DNA of 64,000 bases, taken from assembly GCA_965222205.1 (NCBI GenBank), contig OZ244932.1, positions 2,480,001-2,544,000 on the forward strand, written 5' to 3'. The stretch's first letter is position 1; each line of letters opens with the position of its first letter. The DNA is from RHLJ01 sp965222205. Lineage in GTDB: Bacteria; Bacteroidota; Rhodothermia; Balneolales; Balneolaceae. The notes beneath the pieces are model-generated. The model searched no databases, was not told where the DNA came from, and saw only the letters and a program-made list of their open reading frames with translations. Shown here in pieces: positions 52,826 to 61,598 of this stretch. Both the position numbers and the translations under genes were made by a program.

Positions 52826-53218
52826 ATGAAATCTCTATCATCTGCATTAATTTTAAGTAACAATTTTATTGTTTCTACAACTCTATCAGGAATGCTTAAG
52901 AAATTTGGGCTAAAACGAGTTTTCGAAATTGATACTGACATGAAAGCTCTATCCAATATTCTAAATTCAAAACCTGAGTATATTTTCCTTGATCAAAAAA
53001 AACCCGATTCTATATCAACAGAAACACTCCTCCAACTCAATGCCTTTTCGAATGCTCAGATGGCCATACTCACCTCAGATGAGTATTTCTCCGATTGGCA
53101 GAAAGTCGTCGATAAATATCCTGATATAACTATCCTTACGAGGCCAATAGCAGGTAAAGAAGTAGAAGAATTTATCACTAAGAAATACACTTCTTTTTTC
53201 TATGGAGAAGCAGTTTAA
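52826..53218 (+). CDS. degenerate receiver-like protein
   Basis: 130 aa with the CheY secondary-structure order: SALILSNNFIVSTTLSGMLKKFGL, YIFLDQKKPDS (phospho-Asp position), MAILTSDEY and TILTRPIAGKEVEEFI. The two acidic residues after strand 1 are replaced (SNN), and the conserved Lys of strand 5 is Arg. Phosphorylation is therefore doubtful; pseudo-receiver. Its last 17 nt overlap the next, intact receiver gene. Confidence 0.6.
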   Translation: MKSLSSALILSNNFIVSTTLSGMLKKFGLKRVFEIDTDMKALSNILNSKPEYIFLDQKKPDSISTETLLQLNAFSNAQMAILTSDEYFSDWQKVVDKYPDITILTRPIAGKEVEEFITKKYTSFFYGEAV

Positions 53219-53594
53219 GAACCAGAATATACCATCTGTAGTAATAGCAGAAGATGATCCTGTTTTCTCACTTATACTTCGCACAATCCTCAGAGAAATC
53301 GGATTCCATGTTGCCGCAATAGTGCAGACCGAAGATGAGGTTGTTGCTTTATGTAATTCACAAAAACCTGATTTAGTTATTCTGGATGTGCATTTAAAGC
53401 AAGGAAATGGAATCGAAGCACAATCCAGAATTTGTGAATTCTATGATCAACCAATTCTAATGCTTACAGGTAGTTCACCAAATTCAGTACATGATTTACT
53501 GGGACTTGATTACATGGAAAAGCCATTTTTGATAGATAATTTTACATCGAAAGTATTTCAGATGCTTAATCATCAGCAGCATGCAAATTCCTGA
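53202..53594 (+). CDS. single-domain response regulator (CheY-like)
   Basis: 130 aa receiver with a complete active site: AEDD after strand 1, phospho-Asp in VILDVHLKQGNG, Thr/Ser in MLTGSSP and Lys in YMEKPF. No output domain, so it acts by protein contact or in a phosphorelay. Translated from within the end of the pseudo-receiver gene (17-nt overlap). No cognate kinase adjacent. Convergent with the DUF6428 gene, which it overlaps by 22 nt. Confidence 0.85.
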   Translation: MEKQFKNQNIPSVVIAEDDPVFSLILRTILREIGFHVAAIVQTEDEVVALCNSQKPDLVILDVHLKQGNGIEAQSRICEFYDQPILMLTGSSPNSVHDLLGLDYMEKPFLIDNFTSKVFQMLNHQQHANS

Positions 53595-54010
53595 TCTCTA
53601 CTTGGCTTACATTCGGTAGGCTTTACATAGAGATGTACCATTAACTCCTCCCCCACCTGATCTATTGATGTGATTGAGTATTTAGCCGTTTGTGAGATAC
53701 TGTCTCCATATTCAAAAAAAGCCTCGCTTTCAAGATCGAAACGCTGTTTAGAGCCCACTTTATTAAGAATAGTAACAGCCTTTCTACCCGACCATTCAGC
53801 TTCTTTATCAGATCGTTCATTTAACCAAAGCTGTATTACAGTTTCATTAAATGAATGGCTGTTAGCCCCACAATCCATGGATTTGACAGTTATACTTTTT
53901 ATTTCTGTGAAGTGAAGATCGCCCTGAATTTCGCGACCGTTCGGTAATATAAATCTTAATTTTTTGGTCGGGTTTTTGTCAAGTTGTTCAAAAAGATATC
54001 TGGTTTTCAT
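53573..54010 (-). CDS. DUF6428-family protein of the arsenic cluster
   Basis: 145 aa. LRFILPNGREIQGDLHFTEIKSITVKSMDCGANSHSFNETVIQLWLNE is the recognisable core of DUF6428, a family usually found after arsR in Bacteroidetes-like genomes. The C-terminus carries cysteines (TECKPSRDQEFACC), which with Cys in MDCGANS could bind As(III). Function unproved. Its promoter region has a second copy of the ArsR-type palindrome (54014-54029), so it has its own ArsR control. Confidence 0.78.
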   Translation of the reverse strand: MKTRYLFEQLDKNPTKKLRFILPNGREIQGDLHFTEIKSITVKSMDCGANSHSFNETVIQLWLNERSDKEAEWSGRKAVTILNKVGSKQRFDLESEAFFEYGDSISQTAKYSITSIDQVGEELMVHLYVKPTECKPSRDQEFACC

Positions 54011-54013
54011 ATT

Positions 54014-54029
54014 ATCGGTATTTTACGAT
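54014..54029. promoter_or_regulatory. ArsR-type operator before DUF6428 gene
   Basis: ATCGGTATTTTACGAT, imperfect palindrome lying 3 bp before the start of the DUF6428 gene. It matches the perfect 16-mer at 54375-54390 at 13 of 16 positions, with both outer arms (ATCG / ACGAT) kept. Confidence 0.65.
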
Positions 54030-54047
54030 TATGAGTTCTAAAAAAAT

Positions 54048-54374
54048 TTAGCAGCAGCTCTTACTATCTGGCTTCCTAATAAATGTACTAAGCTGATCTG
54101 TAAGTAATTGCCAGCCTTGTTCATCAATACAATAACAAACACTCGTTCCTTCAACATCACCTTTAATAAGGCCTGCTGCTTTCAACTCTTTAAGGTGCTG
54201 AGACACGGTAGACTGAGAAAGCGGTAATTCATTCACGATATCACCACAAACACAGCTGTTTTTTTTAGCAAGATGCTGAAGAATAGCAATCCGGGCAGGA
54301 TGCGCCATTGCTTTTGCTGTGGAGGCTAGCCGGTTTTGTGCTTCCGTAAAGGCGGATGTTTTTGTTTTTCCCAT
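54048..54374 (-). CDS. arsR: ArsR/SmtB-family repressor
   Basis: 108 aa winged helix: AKAMAHPARIAILQHLAKKNSCVCGDIVNELPLSQSTVSQHLKELKAAGLIKG. The CVCGDIV cysteine pair in helix 3 is the As(III)-binding site of classical ArsR; a further CC ends the protein. Represses until arsenite binds. Its own operator, a perfect palindrome, abuts the start codon (54375-54390). The DUF6428 gene follows 37 nt later with a second operator. Confidence 0.93.
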   Translation of the reverse strand: MGKTKTSAFTEAQNRLASTAKAMAHPARIAILQHLAKKNSCVCGDIVNELPLSQSTVSQHLKELKAAGLIKGDVEGTSVCYCIDEQGWQLLTDQLSTFIRKPDSKSCC

Positions 54375-54390
54375 ATCGTAATATTACGAT
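54375..54390. promoter_or_regulatory. ArsR operator, perfect 16-bp palindrome
   Basis: ATCGTAATATTACGAT is fully symmetric and lies immediately upstream of the arsR start, in the 39-bp gap after arsN2. Repeated with three changes before the DUF6428 gene. Self-repression of arsR is the straightforward reading. Confidence 0.8.
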
Positions 54391-54413
54391 TAATAGTGTC
54401 AAATAAAAACCTT

Positions 54414-54854
54414 TCACAAAACTTTTTTCATGAGTACCGCGGAGACCGGACATAGCCCGGAAAATTCACTGCTTTGTTTTATACTTTCGGGAGCCTCAGA
54501 TCGCTCTGTTTTTGTAAATTCCTTTTTCCTGAAAAATGATGCCGCTGTTTCCGTAAGCAAATACATGGTTTTTATACCCTGAGATTTTGCTTGCACCAAA
54601 ACCGCATCTATTAATTCACTACCAATCCCCTTTCCCTTAAGCTCTGCTTTTACCGCCACCGATCTCAATAATCCCAGTTCTTCAAACCTTTCCACACCAG
54701 CACAAGCCAATAAGTCCGGTCCTTCTTTAATAAGGCTAAAGCTAATCTCTGAGGTATCGATGTCTTCTACCGGAAGATGGTGTGACTCCAATAGTTCTTT
54801 TATTAAGCTAAGATCAGCCTTAGAAAAGCTTTCTATAATACGCTTAGTGCTCAC
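54414..54854 (-). CDS. arsN2: GNAT acetyltransferase, ArsN2-like
   Basis: 146 aa. GNAT core ELGLLRSVAVKAELKGKGIGSELIDAVLVQAKSQGIKTMYLLTETAASFFRKKEFTKTERSEAP with motif A (K-GKGIG). The ending EFSGLCPVSAVLMKK matches the ArsN2 group encoded with ars genes; ArsN relatives acetylate organoarsenicals such as arsinothricin. It overlaps the upstream PH-domain gene by 11 nt, so it could be transcribed from that operon rather than under arsR. Confidence 0.83.
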   Translation of the reverse strand: MSTKRIIESFSKADLSLIKELLESHHLPVEDIDTSEISFSLIKEGPDLLACAGVERFEELGLLRSVAVKAELKGKGIGSELIDAVLVQAKSQGIKTMYLLTETAASFFRKKEFTKTERSEAPESIKQSSEFSGLCPVSAVLMKKVL

Positions 54855-56274
54855 TTGAATCTCCTATTGACCAGGTAAGAACATCCTCTGCGTCTTTTTG
54901 ATCCAAATCCATCACTGAAAATGCTTTCCCCCCTGCTCCTGATGCCACTGTTATATGTGCCGTAGCAAGATCCCCAAACTTTTGAAATGGGTTAGCAGTA
55001 ATCTCAGAAACCTGAGCCCTGTTTTTCTTAAAAAAAGCAGTCCTTTTTGCTAAAACCCTGTACTGCAGAGTCATCATTTTTTGATTAAAGCTTAGCTTTG
55101 CATCGTTAAAACGAAGCCACCCAAGAAACGTAGCCGGAATAAGGAACCCAAAGAAGATCCAGCCAAAATCCCAGAACCACCAGATGATTAATACGGTTAC
55201 TATGAGAATGTAATTTGGCCTTCTCAGGTATCTTAAGAAAGCCCGATTCGGAGGAGTTACGGTATTCTCAGGTTGCTCAACTTCTTCAATAAACTCGTTC
55301 ATAAAAGCCTTCAGTTTCGCCTTTTTGATAAATGGGAGCAGCACTATAGATCGCTCATTACTTTTTTGTTCGAAACCAGCACTTTCAACATAGAGCATCC
55401 CGTATCCAAATGGTTCTCTAAAAATTCCTTCGACAAATCGAAGTGCCTGAATGCGATTAAATGGAACGGTTATATGTTTTCTTTCCAATAATCCACTTGT
55501 GATATGCAGCTCCTTTTCTTTCTTCTCCACTTTGAAATCGGAATATTGGAAAACAACACCAATGAATGAGAATACATAGGAAATAACAAAGATCAGGATG
55601 AAAACCCCTACAAAAAGGGAGGTATTACCGAGTCCGGGTACTTTATCAAGAATGTAGTACATATTCTCTTCTGTAATAAACTGATCCAACTGCCCTGAAA
55701 TAGCACCAAGGATTGAAGCGATCAACCCAAAATTTCCGGAGGTGAGAGCAGCCAGCAGCAAATCTCTTCCGGAGAGCCTCCACTCAAGAACTTCAGGTTC
55801 TGAAACCTCTTCAACCTCCACCGATTCTTCTTCCGCTGGCTTAGCTTCTCCACGGAGTAACGACCTGAGCTCCAGAGCTTCATCCCGGGTTATCGCACTA
55901 ATTGTGGCACTGCTGGTACCGCTCCCGGCCGACTTAACCTCTACTTTCACCAATCCAAAAATGCGCTGAAGTATTCCTTCCGTTATATCAATTACCTGTA
56001 TCCGGTCTTTAGTCAGATAGAGGTTTTTTCTCACAAATATTCCTTTTTTGATTTGGAGCTCATCTCCATCAACCCGGTAGGTAAATCGTAGCCAGCCAAC
56101 AATCCCTAACACAAGAGTTGAAACCACCCCAAAACCAAAAAAGTACCAGAAAAAGTTGTCCGTATTCCGGGTTCCAAGCACTAAAAATATCGCGATAGGA
56201 ATCAGGTTTTGTCGAACCACGGTAAGAAATTGCGAAACTGCTGCAATAGGATGTTGTCTTCTGAACTCAGACAT
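54844..56274 (-). CDS. PH-domain (YdbT-like) membrane protein
   Basis: 476 aa with three bacterial PH (DUF304) units, each after a membrane hairpin: YRVDGDELQIKKGIFVRKNLYLTKDRIQVIDITEGILQRIFGL; KEKELHITSGLLERKHITVPFNRIQALRFVEGIFREPFGYG; and QKMMTLQYRVLAKRTAFFKKNRAQVSEIT. Same plan as Bacillus YdbT, which with YdbS affects resistance to bacteriocins such as amylocyclicin. It overlaps the YdbS-like gene by 8 nt. Confidence 0.88.
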   Translation of the reverse strand: MSEFRRQHPIAAVSQFLTVVRQNLIPIAIFLVLGTRNTDNFFWYFFGFGVVSTLVLGIVGWLRFTYRVDGDELQIKKGIFVRKNLYLTKDRIQVIDITEGILQRIFGLVKVEVKSAGSGTSSATISAITRDEALELRSLLRGEAKPAEEESVEVEEVSEPEVLEWRLSGRDLLLAALTSGNFGLIASILGAISGQLDQFITEENMYYILDKVPGLGNTSLFVGVFILIFVISYVFSFIGVVFQYSDFKVEKKEKELHITSGLLERKHITVPFNRIQALRFVEGIFREPFGYGMLYVESAGFEQKSNERSIVLLPFIKKAKLKAFMNEFIEEVEQPENTVTPPNRAFLRYLRRPNYILIVTVLIIWWFWDFGWIFFGFLIPATFLGWLRFNDAKLSFNQKMMTLQYRVLAKRTAFFKKNRAQVSEITANPFQKFGDLATAHITVASGAGGKAFSVMDLDQKDAEDVLTWSIGDSSEH

Positions 56275-56752
56275 CTTCCTTTGCTTTTCGTACCAGTTCT
56301 GAAATCATACCTCTGAGCTGAGCTGCTGTATCATCATCCAAAGCAGGAATTTCGTGGGTCGTCGCCGCGGTTGAAATGCTGATGGATGAAAGTCCAAACT
56401 TACGATAAACAGGACCTTGCTTTGTATCTACGTGTTGAATACGATTAACCGGCACAACAGTGCGTTTCAGGATAATAATCCCACGATACAAATCTACCCC
56501 TTTTTCGTTTACGTCGTACCTCCAACGGTTCCACCGGATTTTTGGAAATACGAAAATGAGGAATAGATGTATTACTAAGACAGATGGACCTGCTATTATT
56601 GGAATAATTATGGATATATCACCGTAGGTAGCCGGGATAAACAACAAGCCGGGAATTACATAAAGAAGCAAGCCTATCAGAAGGTTAGAAATCCGCCAGG
56701 CCTTAATAGCATTTCTATTTATTCTTGTTTGCGGGAGCTCATTCATGTTCAT
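56267..56752 (-). CDS. PH-domain (YdbS-like) membrane protein
   Basis: 161 aa: two membrane helices (about 20-70), then one bacterial PH domain WRYDVNEKGVDLYRGIIILKRTVVPVNRIQHVDTKQGPVYRKFGLSSISISTAATTHEIPALDDDTAAQLRGMI. Small partner of the 476-aa protein. It overlaps the MFS gene upstream by 14 nt and the next gene by 8 nt, so the set is tightly coupled. Confidence 0.87.
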   Translation of the reverse strand: MNMNELPQTRINRNAIKAWRISNLLIGLLLYVIPGLLFIPATYGDISIIIPIIAGPSVLVIHLFLIFVFPKIRWNRWRYDVNEKGVDLYRGIIILKRTVVPVNRIQHVDTKQGPVYRKFGLSSISISTAATTHEIPALDDDTAAQLRGMISELVRKAKEDV

Positions 56753-58040
56753 TTGATTTAATCTCTTCTAACGGAGGAGCCTGATATTCTTTTACGGTAA
56801 ACATAAGAACAAATCCGATCAGCAACATCAAAAGAATAGAGGTCATACCTATACGTTGACTTCCAAACTGTACTGTTAAAAATCCAACTAAAAAGGGGCC
56901 GATGAATGATGTTACTTTCCCTGAAAGGGCAAGCAATCCAAACATTTGGTTGGTTAGATCCGGAGGGGAAATCCGGGCCATAAATGATCGTGAAGCCGCC
57001 TGTATCGGACCTACAAAAATCCCCAATATCAATCCCCAGATGATAAACCAAAACACACTTTTTACTACTATTAATGCTATTAATGGAATAACCAGCCCCA
57101 AGATTGAAGCGTTGATGGTGAACTTACTACCCGATATATCATCTAACCAGGCAAAGCCAAAGGCACCAAGTCCTGCAGTTACATTAAGTCCGATTCCAAA
57201 GAGCAGAATATCCTGTTCATCCATATCAAACGTTCCTGCAGCATACACCCCTCCCATCGCGAAAATTGTTACAATTGCATCGTTATAAAACATGCGGGCA
57301 ACAAGGAACCGAACAATGTTCTTATACTCTTTCAATTGCTTAATGGATACCTTTAGCTGACTAAAGCCATCTTTTACCGAAGCTCCGATTTTTTTATTCG
57401 TTGAAGGAGTATCCGGTGTTTTAAAAAACAGGGGCAGGCTAAACAAACTGTACCAAATAGCCGTGAGAACAAAAGTAGCCCGAACCGGCTCGGATTGTTC
57501 GGGATCAAGCCCCAACCAGGCTCCATTGGTTTGAATAAATGCATACAGCGCCACCAATAAACAGGCAAGTCCGCCCGCATATCCGAGTCCCCAACCCCAG
57601 CCACTCCATCTTCCCAGTTTATGAGGTGGCACCAGGTCGGGTAACATTGCACTGTAAAATATAAAAGCAAATTCGGCACCGATTGTTGCCAGAAATCCCA
57701 TGGAAAGTGCAAGCCATAAAGAGGAAGGATCAGGTTTAGCAAACCATAAAATTCCACAGCCGATCACACACATTACTGTAAAAAAAGCTATCCACGGTTT
57801 TCGCTTACCTGCCTGATCTGCAATAGCTCCAAAAATGGGTGCTCCAATCGCAATCACAATACCGGCAATACTGATCATATTTCCCCATTGCGCAGTACCG
57901 ATTTCTACATTCTCTGCAATTGTTTTAGTGAAATATGCCGCGAAAATAAAAGTCTGTATGATTACGAAATACGAACTATTTGCCCAATCGTATAGCGCCC
58001 ACGAAAAAAGCCCCTTTGATGATGCCTTATTATTTGTCAT
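56739..58040 (-). CDS. MFS transporter, UMF1 (Atg22-like) family
   Basis: 433 aa with about 12 membrane helices. The start FSWALYDWANSSYFVIIQTFIFAAYFT is the clear mark of the UMF1 family, related to the yeast vacuolar amino-acid exporter Atg22. GAIADQAGKRKPWIAFF is the loop 2-3 MFS motif. Bacterial substrates are not established. First gene of an operon with the two PH-domain proteins. Confidence 0.9.
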   Translation of the reverse strand: MTNNKASSKGLFSWALYDWANSSYFVIIQTFIFAAYFTKTIAENVEIGTAQWGNMISIAGIVIAIGAPIFGAIADQAGKRKPWIAFFTVMCVIGCGILWFAKPDPSSLWLALSMGFLATIGAEFAFIFYSAMLPDLVPPHKLGRWSGWGWGLGYAGGLACLLVALYAFIQTNGAWLGLDPEQSEPVRATFVLTAIWYSLFSLPLFFKTPDTPSTNKKIGASVKDGFSQLKVSIKQLKEYKNIVRFLVARMFYNDAIVTIFAMGGVYAAGTFDMDEQDILLFGIGLNVTAGLGAFGFAWLDDISGSKFTINASILGLVIPLIALIVVKSVFWFIIWGLILGIFVGPIQAASRSFMARISPPDLTNQMFGLLALSGKVTSFIGPFLVGFLTVQFGSQRIGMTSILLMLLIGFVLMFTVKEYQAPPLEEIKSNEHE

Positions 58041-58105
58041 TTAGTTTTGTACATGAAAAAGTACACGAATATCGGGCGGGGTGGGCAAAGTTGAAAGGAG
58101 TTTTT

Positions 58106-58801
58106 TTATCCAACAAACTTATATCCAAAGCCATGTACGGTGAGGATGTGCTTTGGGTAGCGGCTGTCTTCCTCAAGTTTTTGGCGGAGCCAGGCAATGT
58201 GCACGTCTACCGTTCGGGTTGATGGAAGCGCGTCATAGCCCCAAACCTCATTAAGCAGTTGATCACGGGTTAGTATACTGCCTTCATTTTCTACCAAAAA
58301 ACGAAGTAGCTGAAACTCCTTTGCAGATAGGGTGACTTCATCTCCGGCTTTAGTAACCAGCATCTTTTTAAAGTTTAGCTCAACATCCCCAAATGAATAT
58401 TCTCCTATTTCTGATTTCTCCTGTGCCCGTTTCCTCTTCCGGAGCTGAACTTCTACCCTCGCCAGCAGTTCCATCATTTCGAACGGCTTTTGCATGTAAT
58501 CATCTGCACCCAGCTTCAACCCAAGCACTTTGTCGATTACCTGCCCTTTTGCGGTGAGCATCAAAATCGGGGTTTCGATTCCGTTTTGTCTCAGGTCACG
58601 GCAGATATCCAACCCTCCCTTTTCGGGAAGCATCAAATCGAGAATGATAAGATCATAGTTGCCGGAAGAAGCTTCTTTATATCCCCTGGCTCCATCTTTG
58701 GCTACTTCAACTTTATAGCGTTCTTCTTCAAGGCGGTCGCGAATGGTCATTACCAAACCGGCTTCATCCTCTACCAATAAAATAGTAGGCTTATCCGGCA
58801 T
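58106..58801 (-). CDS. OmpR/PhoB-family response regulator
   Basis: 231 aa. Receiver with EDE (11-13), phospho-Asp55 (LIILDLMLPE), Thr in LMLTAKG and Lys in DYMQKPF, then a winged helix VTLSAKEFQLLRFLVENEGSILTRDQLLNEVWGYDALPSTRTVDVHIAWLRQKL. It overlaps the 3' end of the kinase gene by 11 nt, so the pair is made together. Targets unknown; candidate repeated sites lie upstream of the kinase gene. Confidence 0.94.
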   Translation of the reverse strand: MPDKPTILLVEDEAGLVMTIRDRLEEERYKVEVAKDGARGYKEASSGNYDLIILDLMLPEKGGLDICRDLRQNGIETPILMLTAKGQVIDKVLGLKLGADDYMQKPFEMMELLARVEVQLRKRKRAQEKSEIGEYSFGDVELNFKKMLVTKAGDEVTLSAKEFQLLRFLVENEGSILTRDQLLNEVWGYDALPSTRTVDVHIAWLRQKLEEDSRYPKHILTVHGFGYKFVG

Positions 58802-60719
58802 TTACTCCCTCCACAGGAAAAAGAATACTGAATACCGAGCCTTCTCCCTCTTTACTTTTCAGGCTAATTTCGCCTTTATGAGCTTTCACAACCTTCTGCA
58901 CCAAACTCAATCCTATTCCATTTCCCTTAACCTGATCGTTCACGGGTTTTTCCCCTCTAAAGAATGGCTTAAATACTTCAGACTGTTCCTTCTCAGGAAT
59001 TCCAATCCCAAAATCCTGCACCTGAATTCGAAGTGCTTTATCCCCTTTTAAAAATTCATCCTCTACTTTCAGAAAGATTTTTTTACTGGTTCCGCTAAAC
59101 TTTATCGCATTGCTCATCAGGTTAGAAATACATAAAAACAAAGCATCAGGATCAGCATAAATATATTTCTGACTGGTATTAACCGAGTATTCCAGATGCA
59201 TCCCTTTTTCTTCGAGCAGATGTCGGCTTTCTTCTTTAATGGAAGTAAAAAGTTCATCAAGATTTACCTGAGCAAAATGATAGATTCTCTTTCCGGACTG
59301 GATGCCTGAAAACTCCATAATCTGGTCTACCATGTCACTCAACCGGCGTCCTTCTTTCAGCATCAGGCTGGCGTATTCTTTCTTGCGTTCCTCTGTTTGA
59401 ATTACTCCTTCAGTAAGATTTTCAGCGGCAGACCGAATTACTGTGATGGGAGTGCGCAGTTCATGGGAAACTCCTGCCACAAATAGCATCTGCTGCTCAG
59501 CTAAATCACGTGATCGCTGGGAGAAAACCACAATCAACACCACACTTATTCCCAGAATAAAAAGGATTCCAAAGCTAATACCAAGGTTGCGGTTGCGCGT
59601 TTTATTCACAAATTCGTCCAAAGAACCCTCTCTGAAACTGAGCCAAAGCTGCCAGGGCGAACTTGCCAGAGATCCCCTCATATTTGAGGTAATCGTAGTA
59701 TCTCTGGATTGTATGCTCCACGCACTTGAATCCCCGGTTTTTACACTGGATTTACTCATAGTGAGAAAATGGGACTGTATTTCATGCCCATCTCTTTGTA
59801 GTGTATCAAAGACTGATTCCTCAATAAAATCAAGTTTTTTGAGCCCGGTTTTTAAGCTTTCTGAAATATTTGGAAATCTTATACCATCCACTAGATCAGG
59901 CTCCGTCTGAAAAACAAGAATGTTACTAAGGCTCGATTTATCTAATGAACTCGTAAAATCCGGTTCGGGAATTTTGTCTGAATCTCCTGATGTAAAGTAT
60001 ACCGTTGAATCCCCCCCTTCTTTAACGAGACTTAGCGTGTATTGATCGTCATACGAATCTGAAAAATAAGTTCGGGCGATGTCAGGAATAACGTTCTCTT
60101 TTATTACATCATCATCGAGCTTCAGGAGTATCAAATCATCCAGCTGATCAACACTTAGCTGCACTTCAACTTTTTGACCAAACTCCCTGTTCGATACCTG
60201 AATCATATCCAGAAACTGAACCGGAACCGACATAAATGAAGGGTCGCCCAATTCCGGTCGAATTCGTAGCGAAACTCTTTTAGATTCTTTACTTCCGCTA
60301 TTTTTATCTATCCAGTTCTTTACAGAATTCGGAGGTGAAACTGGACTCAGGAGCGCCGGGTCGGATGAAAATAAAAACACCTCAGCTGGCTCCTGATCAG
60401 ACGTTTTAACAACAAATACCGAATCTAACAACTCAGGATAACCGCTGTTGCCTAACCAGGTAAATAATGCCTTATTCAGCGCCGGTTCTAAATCTTCATT
60501 CGGATCGGAAACCTGAACCCGGAATGCTTGTCCCAACTCTGAGAATACTTCATTGAAATCGGCAACAAAATTCTCTGATGCTGCCGACAGGTTTTCCTCA
60601 AGTCTTTCTTTCTCTGCATCACTCACGCTTCCCAACCACTGATATTGCAACACCGCAAGAGAAACCAGTGCCACCACCATCACTCCCAAAAAACTATATG
60701 TATACATCGTGTTCTTCAC
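58791..60719 (-). CDS. membrane sensor histidine kinase
   Basis: 642 aa. Helix 1 (6-28), a ~350-residue extracytoplasmic sensor domain of unrecognised type, helix 2 (about 380-400), HisKA with His419 in FVAGVSHELRTPITVIRSAA, and HATPase_c with NLMSNAIKFS, VQDFGIGIPE and GNGIGLSLVQKVV. Partner of the OmpR-type regulator just downstream. Divergent from the PDZ gene; the shared gap holds TTTAAC-type direct repeats and a hairpin against its start. Confidence 0.93.
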   Translation of the reverse strand: MKNTMYTYSFLGVMVVALVSLAVLQYQWLGSVSDAEKERLEENLSAASENFVADFNEVFSELGQAFRVQVSDPNEDLEPALNKALFTWLGNSGYPELLDSVFVVKTSDQEPAEVFLFSSDPALLSPVSPPNSVKNWIDKNSGSKESKRVSLRIRPELGDPSFMSVPVQFLDMIQVSNREFGQKVEVQLSVDQLDDLILLKLDDDVIKENVIPDIARTYFSDSYDDQYTLSLVKEGGDSTVYFTSGDSDKIPEPDFTSSLDKSSLSNILVFQTEPDLVDGIRFPNISESLKTGLKKLDFIEESVFDTLQRDGHEIQSHFLTMSKSSVKTGDSSAWSIQSRDTTITSNMRGSLASSPWQLWLSFREGSLDEFVNKTRNRNLGISFGILFILGISVVLIVVFSQRSRDLAEQQMLFVAGVSHELRTPITVIRSAAENLTEGVIQTEERKKEYASLMLKEGRRLSDMVDQIMEFSGIQSGKRIYHFAQVNLDELFTSIKEESRHLLEEKGMHLEYSVNTSQKYIYADPDALFLCISNLMSNAIKFSGTSKKIFLKVEDEFLKGDKALRIQVQDFGIGIPEKEQSEVFKPFFRGEKPVNDQVKGNGIGLSLVQKVVKAHKGEISLKSKEGEGSVFSILFPVEGVNAG

Positions 60720-60720
60720 A

Positions 60721-60734
60721 CGGTAAAATTACCG
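60721..60734. promoter_or_regulatory. short palindrome at the kinase 5' end
   Basis: CGGTAAAATTACCG, perfectly symmetric, lies 1 bp upstream of the kinase start codon. It could be an operator or a translation-masking hairpin for the two-component genes. Confidence 0.4.
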
Positions 60735-60757
60735 CCTTTTGGAGCGATAAAAAAAGT

Positions 60758-60805
60758 TTTAACTCCGATTTAACATCCTTAACAAAGTTTTTGCGAACGC
60801 TTAAC
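60758..60805. promoter_or_regulatory. direct TTAAC repeats, candidate OmpR-type binding sites
   Basis: TTAAC occurs at 60759, 60770, 60779 and 60801, i.e. spacings 11, 9 and 22. The first two are in full TTTAAC form, one helical turn apart, the usual layout for PhoB/OmpR-type regulators. They lie between the kinase and PDZ genes and could serve both. Confidence 0.45.
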
Positions 60806-60866
60806 AACTCCAATCTCCAGCTTTCGAATATTGGCCCCGAATTAAATGAACAACCAAATTCGAGAC

Positions 60867-61595
60867 ATGAAATCGCTAAAACTATCTGTATTAATTGTAC
60901 CCTTATTCTTCTTTTTCCCCTCCCTTTCTGAAGCTCAACAAATGCAGCGGATGGAGTTCGATGCCAGTACCAGCATGATGTTACAGGAATTTCAAGCCAT
61001 GTTGATTTTCGAGAATGATGAAATATCTGTTCGAATGCGTATGGGTCCGGGAGATGCTCAAGAAGGAGTAGATCAGCTTGAGCAAGGAGACGTAATCTTG
61101 ATGATGAATGGTAAGCGTGCTACAAATATTGAGACACTCCGGAGTATCTATGATGCTGTTGAATCCGATCAGGAAATTAAAATAGGGGTGCGACGGGGTA
61201 ATGAGCGCTTTATTCTTGAAGCGATAAAAGGTGACGTTCCCGAAGGCGGTCCTCGCATGATGATGACCTTTGATACCGATGACGGACCACCGCCGGCTAT
61301 TGTACCTGAACTAGGAGCTCTTCTAGCAGATAGGGATGGTGCTGTGGTTTTAGAGCGAGTTATTCCTCCAATGCAGCCCGAAGAGCTAAAAGCTTATGAA
61401 ATTGAAGGGTATACGATCAAAGAACTAAACGGGGAAAAGCCAGAAAATGCAGCTCAGGTTCGTGAAACTTTGGAATCGATGGAAATTGGAGCAGAGATTT
61501 CCATCACCTTAGAAAAAGATGGCGATGAGAAACGCATTGTATTTATGAAAAAAGAGTCTAGTGGTTCTTTTAGCATCTCAACAGATAACAACTGA
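60867..61595 (+). CDS. exported PDZ-domain protein
   Basis: 242 aa from ATG 60867 (MKSLKLSVLIVPLFFFFPSLSEAQQ, signal peptide); an ATG at 60846 adds seven residues. PDZ-like unit at about 40-125: MGPGDAQEGVDQLEQGDVILMMNGKRATNIETLRSIYDAVESDQEIKIGVRRGN. A second, looser unit follows about 150-230 (GEKPENAAQVRETLESMEIGAEISITLEKDGDEKRIVF). No protease domain. Periplasmic; perhaps a partner or sensor for the divergent two-component system. The next gene starts 4 nt on. Confidence 0.82.
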   Translation: MKSLKLSVLIVPLFFFFPSLSEAQQMQRMEFDASTSMMLQEFQAMLIFENDEISVRMRMGPGDAQEGVDQLEQGDVILMMNGKRATNIETLRSIYDAVESDQEIKIGVRRGNERFILEAIKGDVPEGGPRMMMTFDTDDGPPPAIVPELGALLADRDGAVVLERVIPPMQPEELKAYEIEGYTIKELNGEKPENAAQVRETLESMEIGAEISITLEKDGDEKRIVFMKKESSGSFSISTDNN

Positions 61596-61598
61596 TCT

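Noticed and set aside
57374..57757. 127-codon minus-strand frame
   Set aside because: Antiphase shadow of the UMF1 transporter gene on the same strand.
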